A DNA stretch of 63,497 nucleotides from positions 1 to 63,497 of the forward strand of contig DASZWQ010000054.1 of the NCBI GenBank assembly GCA_035546535.1, in the 5' to 3' direction. Shown here piece after piece: positions 35,810 to 44,316 of this stretch (positions are counted from its first letter, which is position 1; each line of letters opens with the position of its first letter). The DNA is from Pirellulales bacterium (lineage in GTDB: Bacteria > Planctomycetota > Planctomycetia > Pirellulales > JACPPG01). The notes under the pieces are model-generated. The model saw only the letters and a program-made list of their open reading frames with translations. It made no database searches and was not told the origin of the DNA. Both the position numbers and the translations under genes were made by a program.

Positions 35810-36724
35810 ATGACTACATCGACAACCGCGCAAACGCAGTCGTTTCTCATGCGCCGCTTCGCCGAAGTGGGAATCCATCCCAATGCGAAGCGCGGGCAGA
35901 ATTTTCTCATCGATTTGAACCTGCTGCGCCTGCTCGTCGAGGCTGCGCGGCTCGACCCGCGCGATGTCGTGCTGGAAGTGGGAACCGGCATGGGCTCGCT
36001 GACGGCGCTCGTCGCCCCGCAGGTGGCGGCGGTCGTCACGGTCGAGATCGATCAGCAATTGCACCAACTGGCCAGCGAAGAGCTGATCGATTGCGAAAAC
36101 GTGCGTCTGCTTTCGCAAGACGCGCTACGCAACAAGAACAATCTCGCCAGCGAGGTTCTCGAGGCGATAACTCAGGAGCTGGCCGCCGGGCCGGATCGCC
36201 GCTTCAAGCTCGTGGCCAACCTTCCGTATGCCGTGGCGACGCCGGTGATGTCGAACCTGCTGGCTGGTGAGCTGGTGCCGGCGAGCATGACGGTGACGAT
36301 TCAGAAGGAGCTGGCCGACCGGATCATGGCCCGGCCCGCCACCAAGGACTATAGCGCCCTGAGCGTGTGGATGCAGTCGCAATGCCGCATCGAGCTGGTG
36401 CGCGTGATGCCGCCGTCGGTCTTCTGGCCGCGGCCGAAAGTCAACTCGGCCATCCTACATATCATCATCGACGAGGAGCTACGCAGCCGAATTCCCGATC
36501 GGGCCTACTTTCACGAATTCGTGCGGTCGATGTTCTTTCATCGCCGCAAATTTCTGCGCAGCGAGCTGGCCAGTGCCTTCAAGGGCCGGCTGACCAAAAG
36601 CGACGCCGACGAGATCATGGCTTCGCTCGAACTCGGTCCCACGGCGCGGGCCGAGGAGCTGGACGTCGAAACCATGCTGCGGCTGTGCGAGACGGTGCGG
36701 GCAAGACTCCCAGCCGCAACGTAA
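35810..36724 (+). CDS. rsmA: 16S rRNA (adenine1518-N6/adenine1519-N6) dimethyltransferase
   Basis: KsgA/RsmA methylates the two conserved adenines of helix 45 using SAM in late small-subunit assembly. The 304-aa product has the SAM-binding loop LEVGTGMGSLT, a VEID acidic end of strand 2, the catalytic motif NLPYAVATP, and FWPRPKVNSA. The ATG at 35810 gives the family-like start; an in-frame start at 35741 would overlap ribE. The ribE-rsmA gap is 34 bp. Confidence 0.94.
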   Translation: MTTSTTAQTQSFLMRRFAEVGIHPNAKRGQNFLIDLNLLRLLVEAARLDPRDVVLEVGTGMGSLTALVAPQVAAVVTVEIDQQLHQLASEELIDCENVRLLSQDALRNKNNLASEVLEAITQELAAGPDRRFKLVANLPYAVATPVMSNLLAGELVPASMTVTIQKELADRIMARPATKDYSALSVWMQSQCRIELVRVMPPSVFWPRPKVNSAILHIIIDEELRSRIPDRAYFHEFVRSMFFHRRKFLRSELASAFKGRLTKSDADEIMASLELGPTARAEELDVETMLRLCETVRARLPAAT

Positions 36725-36749
36725 ATGTTTCATCGCATTGTGAATTCGG

Positions 36750-36818
36750 TGCCACTGGTGGCTCGCCCACCAGTGGTGACTTTCGCAAGAACACTGGTAG
36801 ACAAGCTACCAGTGGCAC
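36750..36818. repeat. Nested palindromic repeat between convergent rsmA and efpL
   Basis: Hairpin A is CCACTGGTGG / CCACCAGTGG (36752-36761 and 36767-36776). Hairpin B is CACTGGTAG / CTACCAGTG (36792-36800 and 36806-36814). The outer arms GTGCCACTGGT and ACCAGTGGCAC also pair with each other, so a single cruciform is an alternative. Both genes end against it, so it could terminate transcription from either side. This resembles a REP/BIME-type element. Confidence 0.8.
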
Positions 36819-36836
36819 ACCCAGGTCCTGTGACTC

Positions 36837-37400
36837 TTAAGCCCGCGACAGGAATTCGCCAGTGCGGGCATCGACTTTGATCGTTTCGCCGGTCGACAGA
36901 TACTCGGGCACTTGCACGACCAGGCCGGTTTCGAGCGTGGCGGGCTTGGTGCGCCCCGTGGCCGAGTTGCCCTTCACCGACGGGTCAGTTTGGCTGATCA
37001 CTAGCTCGATCGTTTGCGGAATCTGCAGCCCGACCGCTTGCTCGTTGTAGATCAGGATCTGCACGCCCTCGAGCCGGTCGGTGAGGTATTTGGCCTCTTC
37101 CTCGATGTCGGCCAGGGGAAGCGAATACTGGTTGAAATCACCCTCATCGAGAAAGTGCATGTCCGAAGCGTCGGCGTACATGAACTTCACCGGGCGGCGG
37201 AAGAAATCAGCCTCGGGCAGCGATTCGCCCCCTTTGAGCGTGATATCCACCTTCTGCTTGGTCACCAGGTTGCGAGCGCGAAACTTATAGAGCGTAGCGG
37301 CGCCACGGGCCGAGGGGCTTTGCACCGAAATGCCCTCGATCATGCAAGGGGCATCCAGGTAATTGAGAATCGTGCCGCGTTTGATGTCTTTGGCGATCAT
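36837..37400 (-). CDS. efpL: Elongation factor P-like protein EfpL (YeiP family)
   Basis: A 187-aa protein with the three-domain EF-P fold. The loop that carries the modified Lys in EF-P reads S28-P-S-A-R32-G, identical to the E. coli YeiP/EfpL pattern, with Arg at the tip. The domain II/III segments VDLEI-like (QTIELVISQTDPSVKGNSATGRTKPATLETGLVVQVPEYLSTGETI region) are canonical. Established work on E. coli EfpL shows it relieves ribosome stalling at proline-containing motifs using the Arg-tipped loop. No EF-P-modifying enzyme is nearby, nor would one be needed. Confidence 0.93.
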   Translation of the reverse strand: MIAKDIKRGTILNYLDAPCMIEGISVQSPSARGAATLYKFRARNLVTKQKVDITLKGGESLPEADFFRRPVKFMYADASDMHFLDEGDFNQYSLPLADIEEEAKYLTDRLEGVQILIYNEQAVGLQIPQTIELVISQTDPSVKGNSATGRTKPATLETGLVVQVPEYLSTGETIKVDARTGEFLSRA

Positions 37401-37481
37401 GGTAGTAGTTTGCCGGAACGGGAAACTTTATCAAGGCCCGGGGGTGCGGCCCTGTGAGAAAGTTCCCGGAAGTCGGGCCGT

Positions 37482-37545
37482 GTAGGGTGCGCTGCGCGCA
37501 CCTGGAGCAAAATGATTGCGCCACGGTGCCCACAGGGCACCCTAC
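37482..37545. repeat. Inverted-repeat element, GTAGGGTGC / GCACCCTAC
   Basis: Perfect 9-bp arms (37482-37490 and 37537-37545) enclose a second imperfect pair, GCGCGCACC and GGTGCCCAC. It lies upstream of efpL and downstream of the AAA+ gene. Confidence 0.65.
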
Positions 37546-37571
37546 GGACAGCGAGGCCGGGAAGTCATAGG

Positions 37572-37605
37572 TGCGGCTCCGGGCTCAAAGAGCCCGGCTA
37601 CAGAA
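37572..37605. repeat. Dispersed palindromic repeat, copy 3
   Basis: Contains the perfect hairpin CCGGGCTC-AAA-GAGCCCGG followed by CTACAGAA. Its reverse complement starts TTCTGTAGCCGGGCTC, matching copies 1 and 2 at 15699-15768 and 32969-33032. It may stop transcription from the AAA+ gene. Confidence 0.65.
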
Positions 37606-37666
37606 AAACGGCGCTGAGCGTGCATGTTATGCACTCTCACGGGTGCCCACGCGCGCCGGGCCCGCC

Positions 37667-39172
37667 TTACATAATCGCGAAATAATTCGACACTGCGAAG
37701 TCGAAGTTCGCGGGCGTCATTTCCGGTGCCTGGTTCTGGTACAGGCAGTGATTGCGAATCTGCAACAGCAAGTCGCGCGGCTGGCAACAGCGGAACGGGC
37801 GGTTCACCGGCCGGTAATGGCTATCGATCAAGTAATCGACCGCCGCGGCGTTGTACTGAAAGCCCAACCGCGGCGCCATCATCTCGAAAAGTTCGCGGAA
37901 CTCCTGCTCGCTGGGGTCGGCCACGTCGATCTTGTACGGGATACGACGCAGAAACGCGTCGTCGACAAGGTCTTTGGGCTGCAGGTTCGTCGAAAAGATG
38001 ATCAGTTGATCGAACGGCACCTGCACCTTCTTGCCGTTGGGCAGATTCAGATAGTCGTAGCGCTTTTCCAAGGGCACGATCCAGCGATTCAACAGCTCGT
38101 CGGTGCTCATCCGCTGCCGGCCGAAGTCGTCGATTACCAGGATGCCGCAGTTGCTCTTCAGTTGCAGCGGCGCCTCGCAGATATTGGTCGACGAATTGAC
38201 GGTCACTTCCAGGGCCGACATCGTGAGCTCGCCACCGACGACGATCGTCGGCCGACGGATGCGCACCCAGCGCTGATCGACCTTGTTGTCGTTGACCAGT
38301 CCTTCGCGCTGCTCGACCGGCGCTTCGTCGTGGTTGACGGGGTCGAACATGCGGATGATTTCGCCGTCGACGACGATGGTTCGCGGAATCCAGATGTAGG
38401 GTCCAAAGGCGGCCGTCACGCGTTCGGCAATGCTCGTCTTGCCATTGCCCGGCGCACCGTAGAGGAACAGCCCGCGTCCGGAATTGATGGCCGGACCGAG
38501 CCGGTCGAGGATGCGTTTGTTCAAAAGCAGGTCGGTGAACGCGCGGCTCAGGTCATCGGCCGTGGGGTGCTGATTCGTCAGCGATTGCGCGCCGACGCTG
38601 TCGATGTAGTCTGACAATGAGACCGGAGCGGAGCCGAAGTACGCGCAGTGCTCGGAATAGCGGCGGGCACGCTCGCGCCCCATGTCGGTCAGTTGGTACT
38701 CGTAGTCGCCCATCGTGGTCGTGCCGCGATAGTAGACCAATTGCTCCGACTTCAACCGGTGCAGCATCCCCTCGATCAGCTTGAACGGCAGCTTGACCTG
38801 GTCGGCCACCTGCATGCCGGACGCCGAGCCGCAGGCGAGCAGGTACTTCATGCACAGGGCTTCGACTTCAGATTCGTTGAGCTGCGTTTGTGCCCAGTCG
38901 GACGGCTCGACGGGAAAGAAGACATTCTCGTCTCCGGTCGCTCGCTCGGGTGTCATCGACGGCGGCGTGACGACGCCTACGCGCAACTGATTGATGCGAT
39001 GCAGCAGTTGATCGAGCTTGGCGTCGACGTGCTCGCCGTGGCCATTGGCGTGAGCCGATTCGCTCGCAGGGGCAGGGGCCTCGGCGGCTGCAGCGGCGGC
39101 CGTGCTCACAAAGTCGTGCGTATCCGCGGATCCCAGGGTGGGATGTGTCAGATTGTCGATTTCAGGCGTCAT
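37667..39172 (-). CDS. Large AAA+ ATPase of unknown role
   Basis: A 501-aa protein starting [11 protein letters not shown]. The first 80 residues are Ala-rich and disordered. Residues about 105-190 form an alpha-helical, winged-helix-like domain ([34 protein letters not shown]). An AAA+ domain follows with Walker [10 protein letters not shown] near residue 258, Walker [12 protein letters not shown], a sensor 1 segment IIFSTNL and a likely Arg finger region FLRRIPYKI. The C-terminal part has [17 protein letters not shown] start further upstream is possible but falls in poorly conserved-looking sequence. I cannot name its partner; a remodelling role is inference. Confidence 0.8.
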   Translation of the reverse strand: MTPEIDNLTHPTLGSADTHDFVSTAAAAAAEAPAPASESAHANGHGEHVDAKLDQLLHRINQLRVGVVTPPSMTPERATGDENVFFPVEPSDWAQTQLNESEVEALCMKYLLACGSASGMQVADQVKLPFKLIEGMLHRLKSEQLVYYRGTTTMGDYEYQLTDMGRERARRYSEHCAYFGSAPVSLSDYIDSVGAQSLTNQHPTADDLSRAFTDLLLNKRILDRLGPAINSGRGLFLYGAPGNGKTSIAERVTAAFGPYIWIPRTIVVDGEIIRMFDPVNHDEAPVEQREGLVNDNKVDQRWVRIRRPTIVVGGELTMSALEVTVNSSTNICEAPLQLKSNCGILVIDDFGRQRMSTDELLNRWIVPLEKRYDYLNLPNGKKVQVPFDQLIIFSTNLQPKDLVDDAFLRRIPYKIDVADPSEQEFRELFEMMAPRLGFQYNAAAVDYLIDSHYRPVNRPFRCCQPRDLLLQIRNHCLYQNQAPEMTPANFDFAVSNYFAIM

Positions 39173-39542
39173 CGATCGGCACCTTGGCTGGGTGAAGAAG
39201 CGAATTGGCTCGCGCGCGGACGTGCCAACAGAGGGGCATGGATCGTCCAAAGGGAACTCTAGTTCGCCGGTCAAATCCGCCGGCGGACGCGGGCGTCCGA
39301 TTGCGTCAATCGTGCGGAAGGTCGTGTACTGCCCCCGCAGCGGCGCAATACTTCGGCCGTATGATTTGACTCCTCAATACTGCGCCGCGGTTTCTCGCCT
39401 GATCGGCCGGAATCGTCGATAATTCTCCTTTCGGCGCCTGCGCAGGCCCTGGGAAAGCGCCCCTGCCGAGTGTTAGAATCCGCGCCAGAGGGCCGGCCGA
39501 GGTTCACCCGCATCTGACATTTCGCCAAGGAAAGTTTTCGCC
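39173..39542. other. Divergent intergenic region between the AAA+ gene and acnA
   Basis: No gene is visible. An inverted repeat GCGGCGCA / TGCGCCGC lies at about 39338-39393 around an AT-richer core. TAGAAT at 39474-39479 is a possible -10 box for acnA, but no good -35 box stands 16-18 bp before it. AAGGAAAG just before the acnA ATG is a good ribosome-binding site. Confidence 0.5.
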
Positions 39543-42266
39543 ATGAGCGGCACGTCGCGCAAGCATGATCCGTTCGCAGCACGAGATACCTTTGACACCG
39601 GGTCGGGCAAGGCCGGCATCTACCGCCTGTCGAAACTGGAGGCCGCCGGACTGGGCCATATCGACGCATTGCCGTTCTCGATCCGCTTGCTGCTCGAAGC
39701 GGCCTTGCGAAACTGCGACGGCTACGAAGTCACGGAAGCCGACGTCAAGTCGCTCGCCCAGTGGGCCACCACCAGCAAGCAGGACGTGGAGATTCCTTTC
39801 AAGCCGGCGCGCGTCGTGTTGCAGGATTTCACCGGCGTACCGTGCGTCGTCGATCTGGCGGCCATGCGCGGGGCGATGAAACACCTGGGCGGCGATCCGA
39901 AAAAAATCAATCCATTGATTCCCGTCGACCTGGTGATCGACCATTCGGTGCAGGTCGATCATTTCGGCGAGGCCGACTCGCTCGATCGGAACGTCGATCT
40001 GGAATTCAGCCGCAATCGCGAACGTTACGAATTTCTCCGCTGGGGGCAAAAAGCCTTCGATAACTTCCGCGTGGTGCCGCCCGCCGTGGGCATCGTCCAC
40101 CAGGTGAATCTCGAGTTTCTCGCCAAGTGCGTTTTCCTGCGCAAGGACGAACACGGCGACGTCGCCGTGCCCGACACCCTGGTCGGTACCGATAGCCATA
40201 CGACGATGATCAACGGGCTGGGCGTCCTGGGGTGGGGCGTGGGCGGCATCGAGGCCGAGGCCGTCATGCTCGGCCAGCCGTTGTACATGCTGCTGCCCGA
40301 GGTCGTCGGCTTCGAACTGACGGGCGAGCTGCCCGCCGGGACCACGGCCACGGACCTGGTGCTGACGGTGACGCAAATCCTGCGCAAGGCGGGCGTGGTC
40401 GGCAAGTTCGTGGAATTCTTCGGGACAGGGGTGTCGAACATGAAGCTGGCCGATCGCGCCACGATCGGCAACATGGCCCCCGAATACGGCGCGACGATGG
40501 GCTTCTTCCCCGTCGACGACGAAACGCTGCGTTACCTGCGCATGACCGGCCGCACGGATGCCGAGGTGCAACTGGTCGAACGCTATACCAAGGAACAAGG
40601 TCTGTTCCGCACCGACAGCACGCCGACTCCCAAGTTCAGCGAAAAGCTGTCGCTTGACCTGAGCAAGGTCGAGCCGAGCATGGCCGGCCCGAAGCGGCCA
40701 CAAGACCGCGTGCCGTTGGCCGGCATGCAGGAGTCGTTCCGCAAGTCATTGCGGGCGCCGATTGCCGAGCGCGGCTTCGCCCTTTCCGAATCCGATACCA
40801 CGCGCAAAGCCACGGTCTCGGACAATGGTTCTTCGAGCGAAATCGGGCATGGCGCCGTGGTAATCGCCGCGATCACTAGCTGCACCAACACCAGCAACCC
40901 TTCGGTGATGCTGGGCGCGGGGCTATTGGCCAAGAAGGCAGTCGCGAAAGGGCTGCACGTCAAGCCGCACGTGAAGACCAGCCTGGCGCCGGGATCGCGC
41001 GTCGTGACCGATTACCTGGAAAAGGCCGGCTTGACCAAGGCGCTCGACACGCTGGGGTTCAACACCGTCGGCTATGGCTGCACCACGTGCATTGGCAACA
41101 GCGGCCCGCTGCCCGAGCCCGTGGCCGACGCGGTGACGAAAGGGGACCTGGTGGCGGCGGCCGTGCTGAGCGGCAATCGCAACTTCGAGGGGCGCATCAA
41201 CCCGTTGGTGAAAGCCAACTACCTGGCCAGCCCGCCGCTGGTGGTGGCGTATGCCCTGGCCGGTACGACCGATATCGACCTGGTGAAAGAACCGCTGGGC
41301 AAAGGCAGCGACGGCAAGCCCGTCTATCTGAAAGATATCTGGCCGACGCAAAAGGAAGTCAGCGAAGCCATTGAGCAATCCGTGAAGCCCGACGCCTTCC
41401 GGGCGCGCTACTCGGGCGTATTCGAATCGAACAAGCGTTGGAACGAGATCAAAGTATCCGGCAGCGACCTGTACGCCTGGAACGAAGACAGCACATACAT
41501 CCAGGAGCCGCCGTTTTTGAGCGAAATCAAAGCCAAGGCCGAACCGGTACAGCCGATCAAGGGCGCGCGGGTTCTGGCGGCCTTAGGCGATTCGGTCACG
41601 ACCGACCATATTTCGCCGGCCGGGTCGATCGCCACCAAGAGCCCTGCCGGAAAGTTCCTGATCGAGCATGGCGTCGATCCGCGCGACTTCAACAGCTACG
41701 GCGCGCGGCGCGGCAACGACCGCGTGATGACCCGCGGCACGTTCGCCAATATCCGCATTCGCAACCTGCTCGCACCGGGGACCGAAGGAGGCGTGACGCG
41801 CCATTTGCCCGACGGAAAAGAAATGTCGATTTACGACGCGGCCGTGCAATATCACAAGGATAAAGTTCCGCTCGTGGTGCTGGCCGGCGCCGAATACGGT
41901 ACGGGGAGCAGCCGCGACTGGGCCGCCAAGGGAACCATGCTCCTGGGCGTGCGCGTCGTGATCGCCGTCAGCTACGAACGCATTCACCGCAGCAACCTGG
42001 TCGGCATGGGCATTCTCCCTTTGCAATTCGTCAAGGGAGAAACCTGGCAATCGCTCGGCCTGACGGGCGAGGAAACCTTCGACGTCGCGGGGCTGGACGA
42101 CAATATCAAGCCGCGCAGCCAGATCACGGTGCGGGCGACCGCGCCGGGCGGCAAGGTCACGGAGTTCAAAGCCACGGTGCGCATCGATTCGCCGGTCGAG
42201 GTTGATTACTACCGCAACGGCGGCATCCTGCAAACCGTGCTGCGCAAGCTGGCCAGCACCAAGTAG
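39543..42266 (+). CDS. acnA: Aconitate hydratase A
   Basis: Interconverts citrate and isocitrate in the TCA cycle using a [4Fe-4S] cluster. The 907-aa length is right for AcnA/IRP1-type enzymes. Cluster ligands are C447 (SCTNTSNP), C513 and C516 ([14 protein letters not shown]). Substrate-loop residues are seen in [20 protein letters not shown] and [10 protein letters not shown]. It stands alone, with the AAA+ gene divergent and the glycosyltransferase operon convergent. Confidence 0.97.
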   Translation: MSGTSRKHDPFAARDTFDTGSGKAGIYRLSKLEAAGLGHIDALPFSIRLLLEAALRNCDGYEVTEADVKSLAQWATTSKQDVEIPFKPARVVLQDFTGVPCVVDLAAMRGAMKHLGGDPKKINPLIPVDLVIDHSVQVDHFGEADSLDRNVDLEFSRNRERYEFLRWGQKAFDNFRVVPPAVGIVHQVNLEFLAKCVFLRKDEHGDVAVPDTLVGTDSHTTMINGLGVLGWGVGGIEAEAVMLGQPLYMLLPEVVGFELTGELPAGTTATDLVLTVTQILRKAGVVGKFVEFFGTGVSNMKLADRATIGNMAPEYGATMGFFPVDDETLRYLRMTGRTDAEVQLVERYTKEQGLFRTDSTPTPKFSEKLSLDLSKVEPSMAGPKRPQDRVPLAGMQESFRKSLRAPIAERGFALSESDTTRKATVSDNGSSSEIGHGAVVIAAITSCTNTSNPSVMLGAGLLAKKAVAKGLHVKPHVKTSLAPGSRVVTDYLEKAGLTKALDTLGFNTVGYGCTTCIGNSGPLPEPVADAVTKGDLVAAAVLSGNRNFEGRINPLVKANYLASPPLVVAYALAGTTDIDLVKEPLGKGSDGKPVYLKDIWPTQKEVSEAIEQSVKPDAFRARYSGVFESNKRWNEIKVSGSDLYAWNEDSTYIQEPPFLSEIKAKAEPVQPIKGARVLAALGDSVTTDHISPAGSIATKSPAGKFLIEHGVDPRDFNSYGARRGNDRVMTRGTFANIRIRNLLAPGTEGGVTRHLPDGKEMSIYDAAVQYHKDKVPLVVLAGAEYGTGSSRDWAAKGTMLLGVRVVIAVSYERIHRSNLVGMGILPLQFVKGETWQSLGLTGEETFDVAGLDDNIKPRSQITVRATAPGGKVTEFKATVRIDSPVEVDYYRNGGILQTVLRKLASTK

Positions 42267-42316
42267 GGCATGCACTGCCGCGAGGTTGCGTGTTGAAGCG
42301 CCTCAAAGACGGGGGT

Positions 42317-42347
42317 CACCGGGAAACGTGTCGTTTCGCGCTCGGTG
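42317..42347. terminator. Hairpin between convergent acnA and the GT-C gene
   Basis: CACCG (42317-42321) with CGGTG (42343-42347) and an inner GAAACG-TGT-CGTTTC stem form a two-part hairpin 50 bp after the acnA stop and 13 bp before the end of the convergent gene. No T-run follows. Confidence 0.35.
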
Positions 42348-42359
42348 GCGCGGTAATTG

Positions 42360-44285
42360 TCATTTGTTGGTCGGCGATTCACCCGCGGCCGCGCCTTCGC
42401 TCGACCTTGCCGGCGGCGGATCGGGGCGAACGTATTCGACCAGGATGCCGTGCAGCAGGCCCGCCGGTGTCGGCAGCTCGCCGATCAATCGATAATGATC
42501 GGCGAACCAGGTAGCCAACAGGTCGGCGTAGCCGTCGTCGGAAATCTTGAAGTTCTGCACTCCGTAGTCAAGCAAGTCCTGGTCCGTGATGATCAAGTAA
42601 TCGGGGGGCTGCTCGCGGAACGCCGCGAGCATGTTCGTTTCGCCAAACATCAGCATTTCGACCGGCATGAGGGAAATATAGGGCGTAGGGTTGCGCCGCC
42701 GCGACAAGTAGTTGAGCATGATCCCTTCCGGCGCGACGGCCAGCGTAGCGTCGCGCGGGGTCAGGGTGACCACCTCGGTAAGCAGGCGACGGACTTCAGT
42801 ACCGCGCGAATCGGCCCAAAACGCATCAGCACCCGATCCGACCGGCACAGTCAGTTTCGCGAACTTCTGCCGCGTGGCGTCGAGGCAACGCGCCACGAGG
42901 ACGAGCAGCACGGCGAGTAGCGCTGCACGCAGCATCCGGCCCGAGCCGCCGCTCGATGCAATCGCGCGCGGAACCCATTCCCAAAGCGCGAAGATCGTGA
43001 GCAACGTGGCGGGCATGGCCAGATAAAATCCATAGTGCCCCAGGCGCACGTACAACAGGATTTTGGCGAGCATGAGCAGGGCGAACAGTGCCAAGGCCAA
43101 TACCAGGGAAAGCTTGCCGCGCGTTTCCGGATCGGTATTTCGGCGCCATAAGATCGCGGCCGCCGCGAGAGCCAGTGTCATGAACAGCGGCAGCGGCGCC
43201 ACGGCGTCTGACACGGGCAGCTTGGCGAAGTTCATCACCAGCGCCGTGACCACGACGACGAAGCAAGCGACCGCGGCCACCTGCTCCGCGGCACGCGAAC
43301 GCCAGACCAGTAGACCGATGCCGGCCGGTATGCCCAGCAACAGGCCGTACCAGAAGAGCATGAACAGGAGCACGACCAGGTGTTTGACGGCGCCTTGCGC
43401 GCCCATCGAGTATGTGTAGAACGGCAACGACGTGATCTCCGAGTCGAGCACCCATTTCCATCCTCCCAAGGTGCCTGCCGCGGCCGCCGTGAAAGGCATG
43501 GCGAGCGACAATAGCGCCACGGCCAAGAAAATGGGGGTCACGATCGCGCCGAGAAAAACGAGCGCCGTGTGCAGCGGCGAAGCTTTCCGCACGACGCTGG
43601 CGCGGCAGGCGAGCCCCACTCCCAGGGCCGCGGCCGGGAGCGTGGCCAGGAGGATCTCGGGCTTGGTGAGGGCGCTCAATCCTACGCAGAGCCCGCATAG
43701 CGCGACATTGGTGAGCTGGCCGCCGCGCACGTATCGGGAGAGGAAATAAAACGACGCCACGGCCAGCGTCACGCCATGCGTTGCTTCGTGCGAATACGGA
43801 CAGATGTAATTGTAATTGCCAATGGTCGTATAGCGGGCGAACGCAAACGAGCCGATGAGCACGAGGCAGGCGAGCGTGGCCGATACGCGGCTGCCGATGT
43901 GCGTGAAGAGCGCGTACCACAGGTACAAGAGCACGCCCAGGATTGCCAGGTTGGCAAACGCCAGTGTTTGCAAGCCGACGCCGAACACGCGGAACCACAG
44001 AGAATTGATATACGGAGACAAGGGACCGTTGAAATACGCCAGGTCCCGGTAGAGCACTTCTCCGTCGCTGATTTGCCAAGGGACATACAACTCGCGCCCG
44101 AAATCGACCATCACGTCGGGCCAGGTCCTCCACGACCAGCAGAACATCGCGATCGTCGCAACAACAAGGATCACCGGGGCAAGAAGGCGCGCGACCGTCG
44201 GTGGCAGCTTTATCGTTGCTTGCGCGCGTGGCGGCGCGGCGGCCGCGGCCGGCAACCTGCGCTTTTTGTTTCTGGTCGCGCTCAT
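42360..44285 (-). CDS. GT-C-fold membrane glycosyltransferase-like protein
   Basis: A 641-aa multispanning protein with about 11-12 hydrophobic helices and a C-terminal soluble domain (about residues 470-630). The first extracytoplasmic loop has DFGRELYVPWQISDGEVLYRD-like sequence with the Asp expected of GT-C enzymes, followed by YFNGPLSPYINSLWFRVFG. It should use a polyprenyl-linked sugar outside the membrane. It is the last gene of the minus-strand cluster, 31 bp after the upstream PMT-type gene. The acceptor is unknown. Confidence 0.75.
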   Translation of the reverse strand: MSATRNKKRRLPAAAAAPPRAQATIKLPPTVARLLAPVILVVATIAMFCWSWRTWPDVMVDFGRELYVPWQISDGEVLYRDLAYFNGPLSPYINSLWFRVFGVGLQTLAFANLAILGVLLYLWYALFTHIGSRVSATLACLVLIGSFAFARYTTIGNYNYICPYSHEATHGVTLAVASFYFLSRYVRGGQLTNVALCGLCVGLSALTKPEILLATLPAAALGVGLACRASVVRKASPLHTALVFLGAIVTPIFLAVALLSLAMPFTAAAAGTLGGWKWVLDSEITSLPFYTYSMGAQGAVKHLVVLLFMLFWYGLLLGIPAGIGLLVWRSRAAEQVAAVACFVVVVTALVMNFAKLPVSDAVAPLPLFMTLALAAAAILWRRNTDPETRGKLSLVLALALFALLMLAKILLYVRLGHYGFYLAMPATLLTIFALWEWVPRAIASSGGSGRMLRAALLAVLLVLVARCLDATRQKFAKLTVPVGSGADAFWADSRGTEVRRLLTEVVTLTPRDATLAVAPEGIMLNYLSRRRNPTPYISLMPVEMLMFGETNMLAAFREQPPDYLIITDQDLLDYGVQNFKISDDGYADLLATWFADHYRLIGELPTPAGLLHGILVEYVRPDPPPARSSEGAAAGESPTNK

Positions 44286-44316
44286 CGGGTCTCCGGCGGT
44301 GTACTACGGCGTAACC

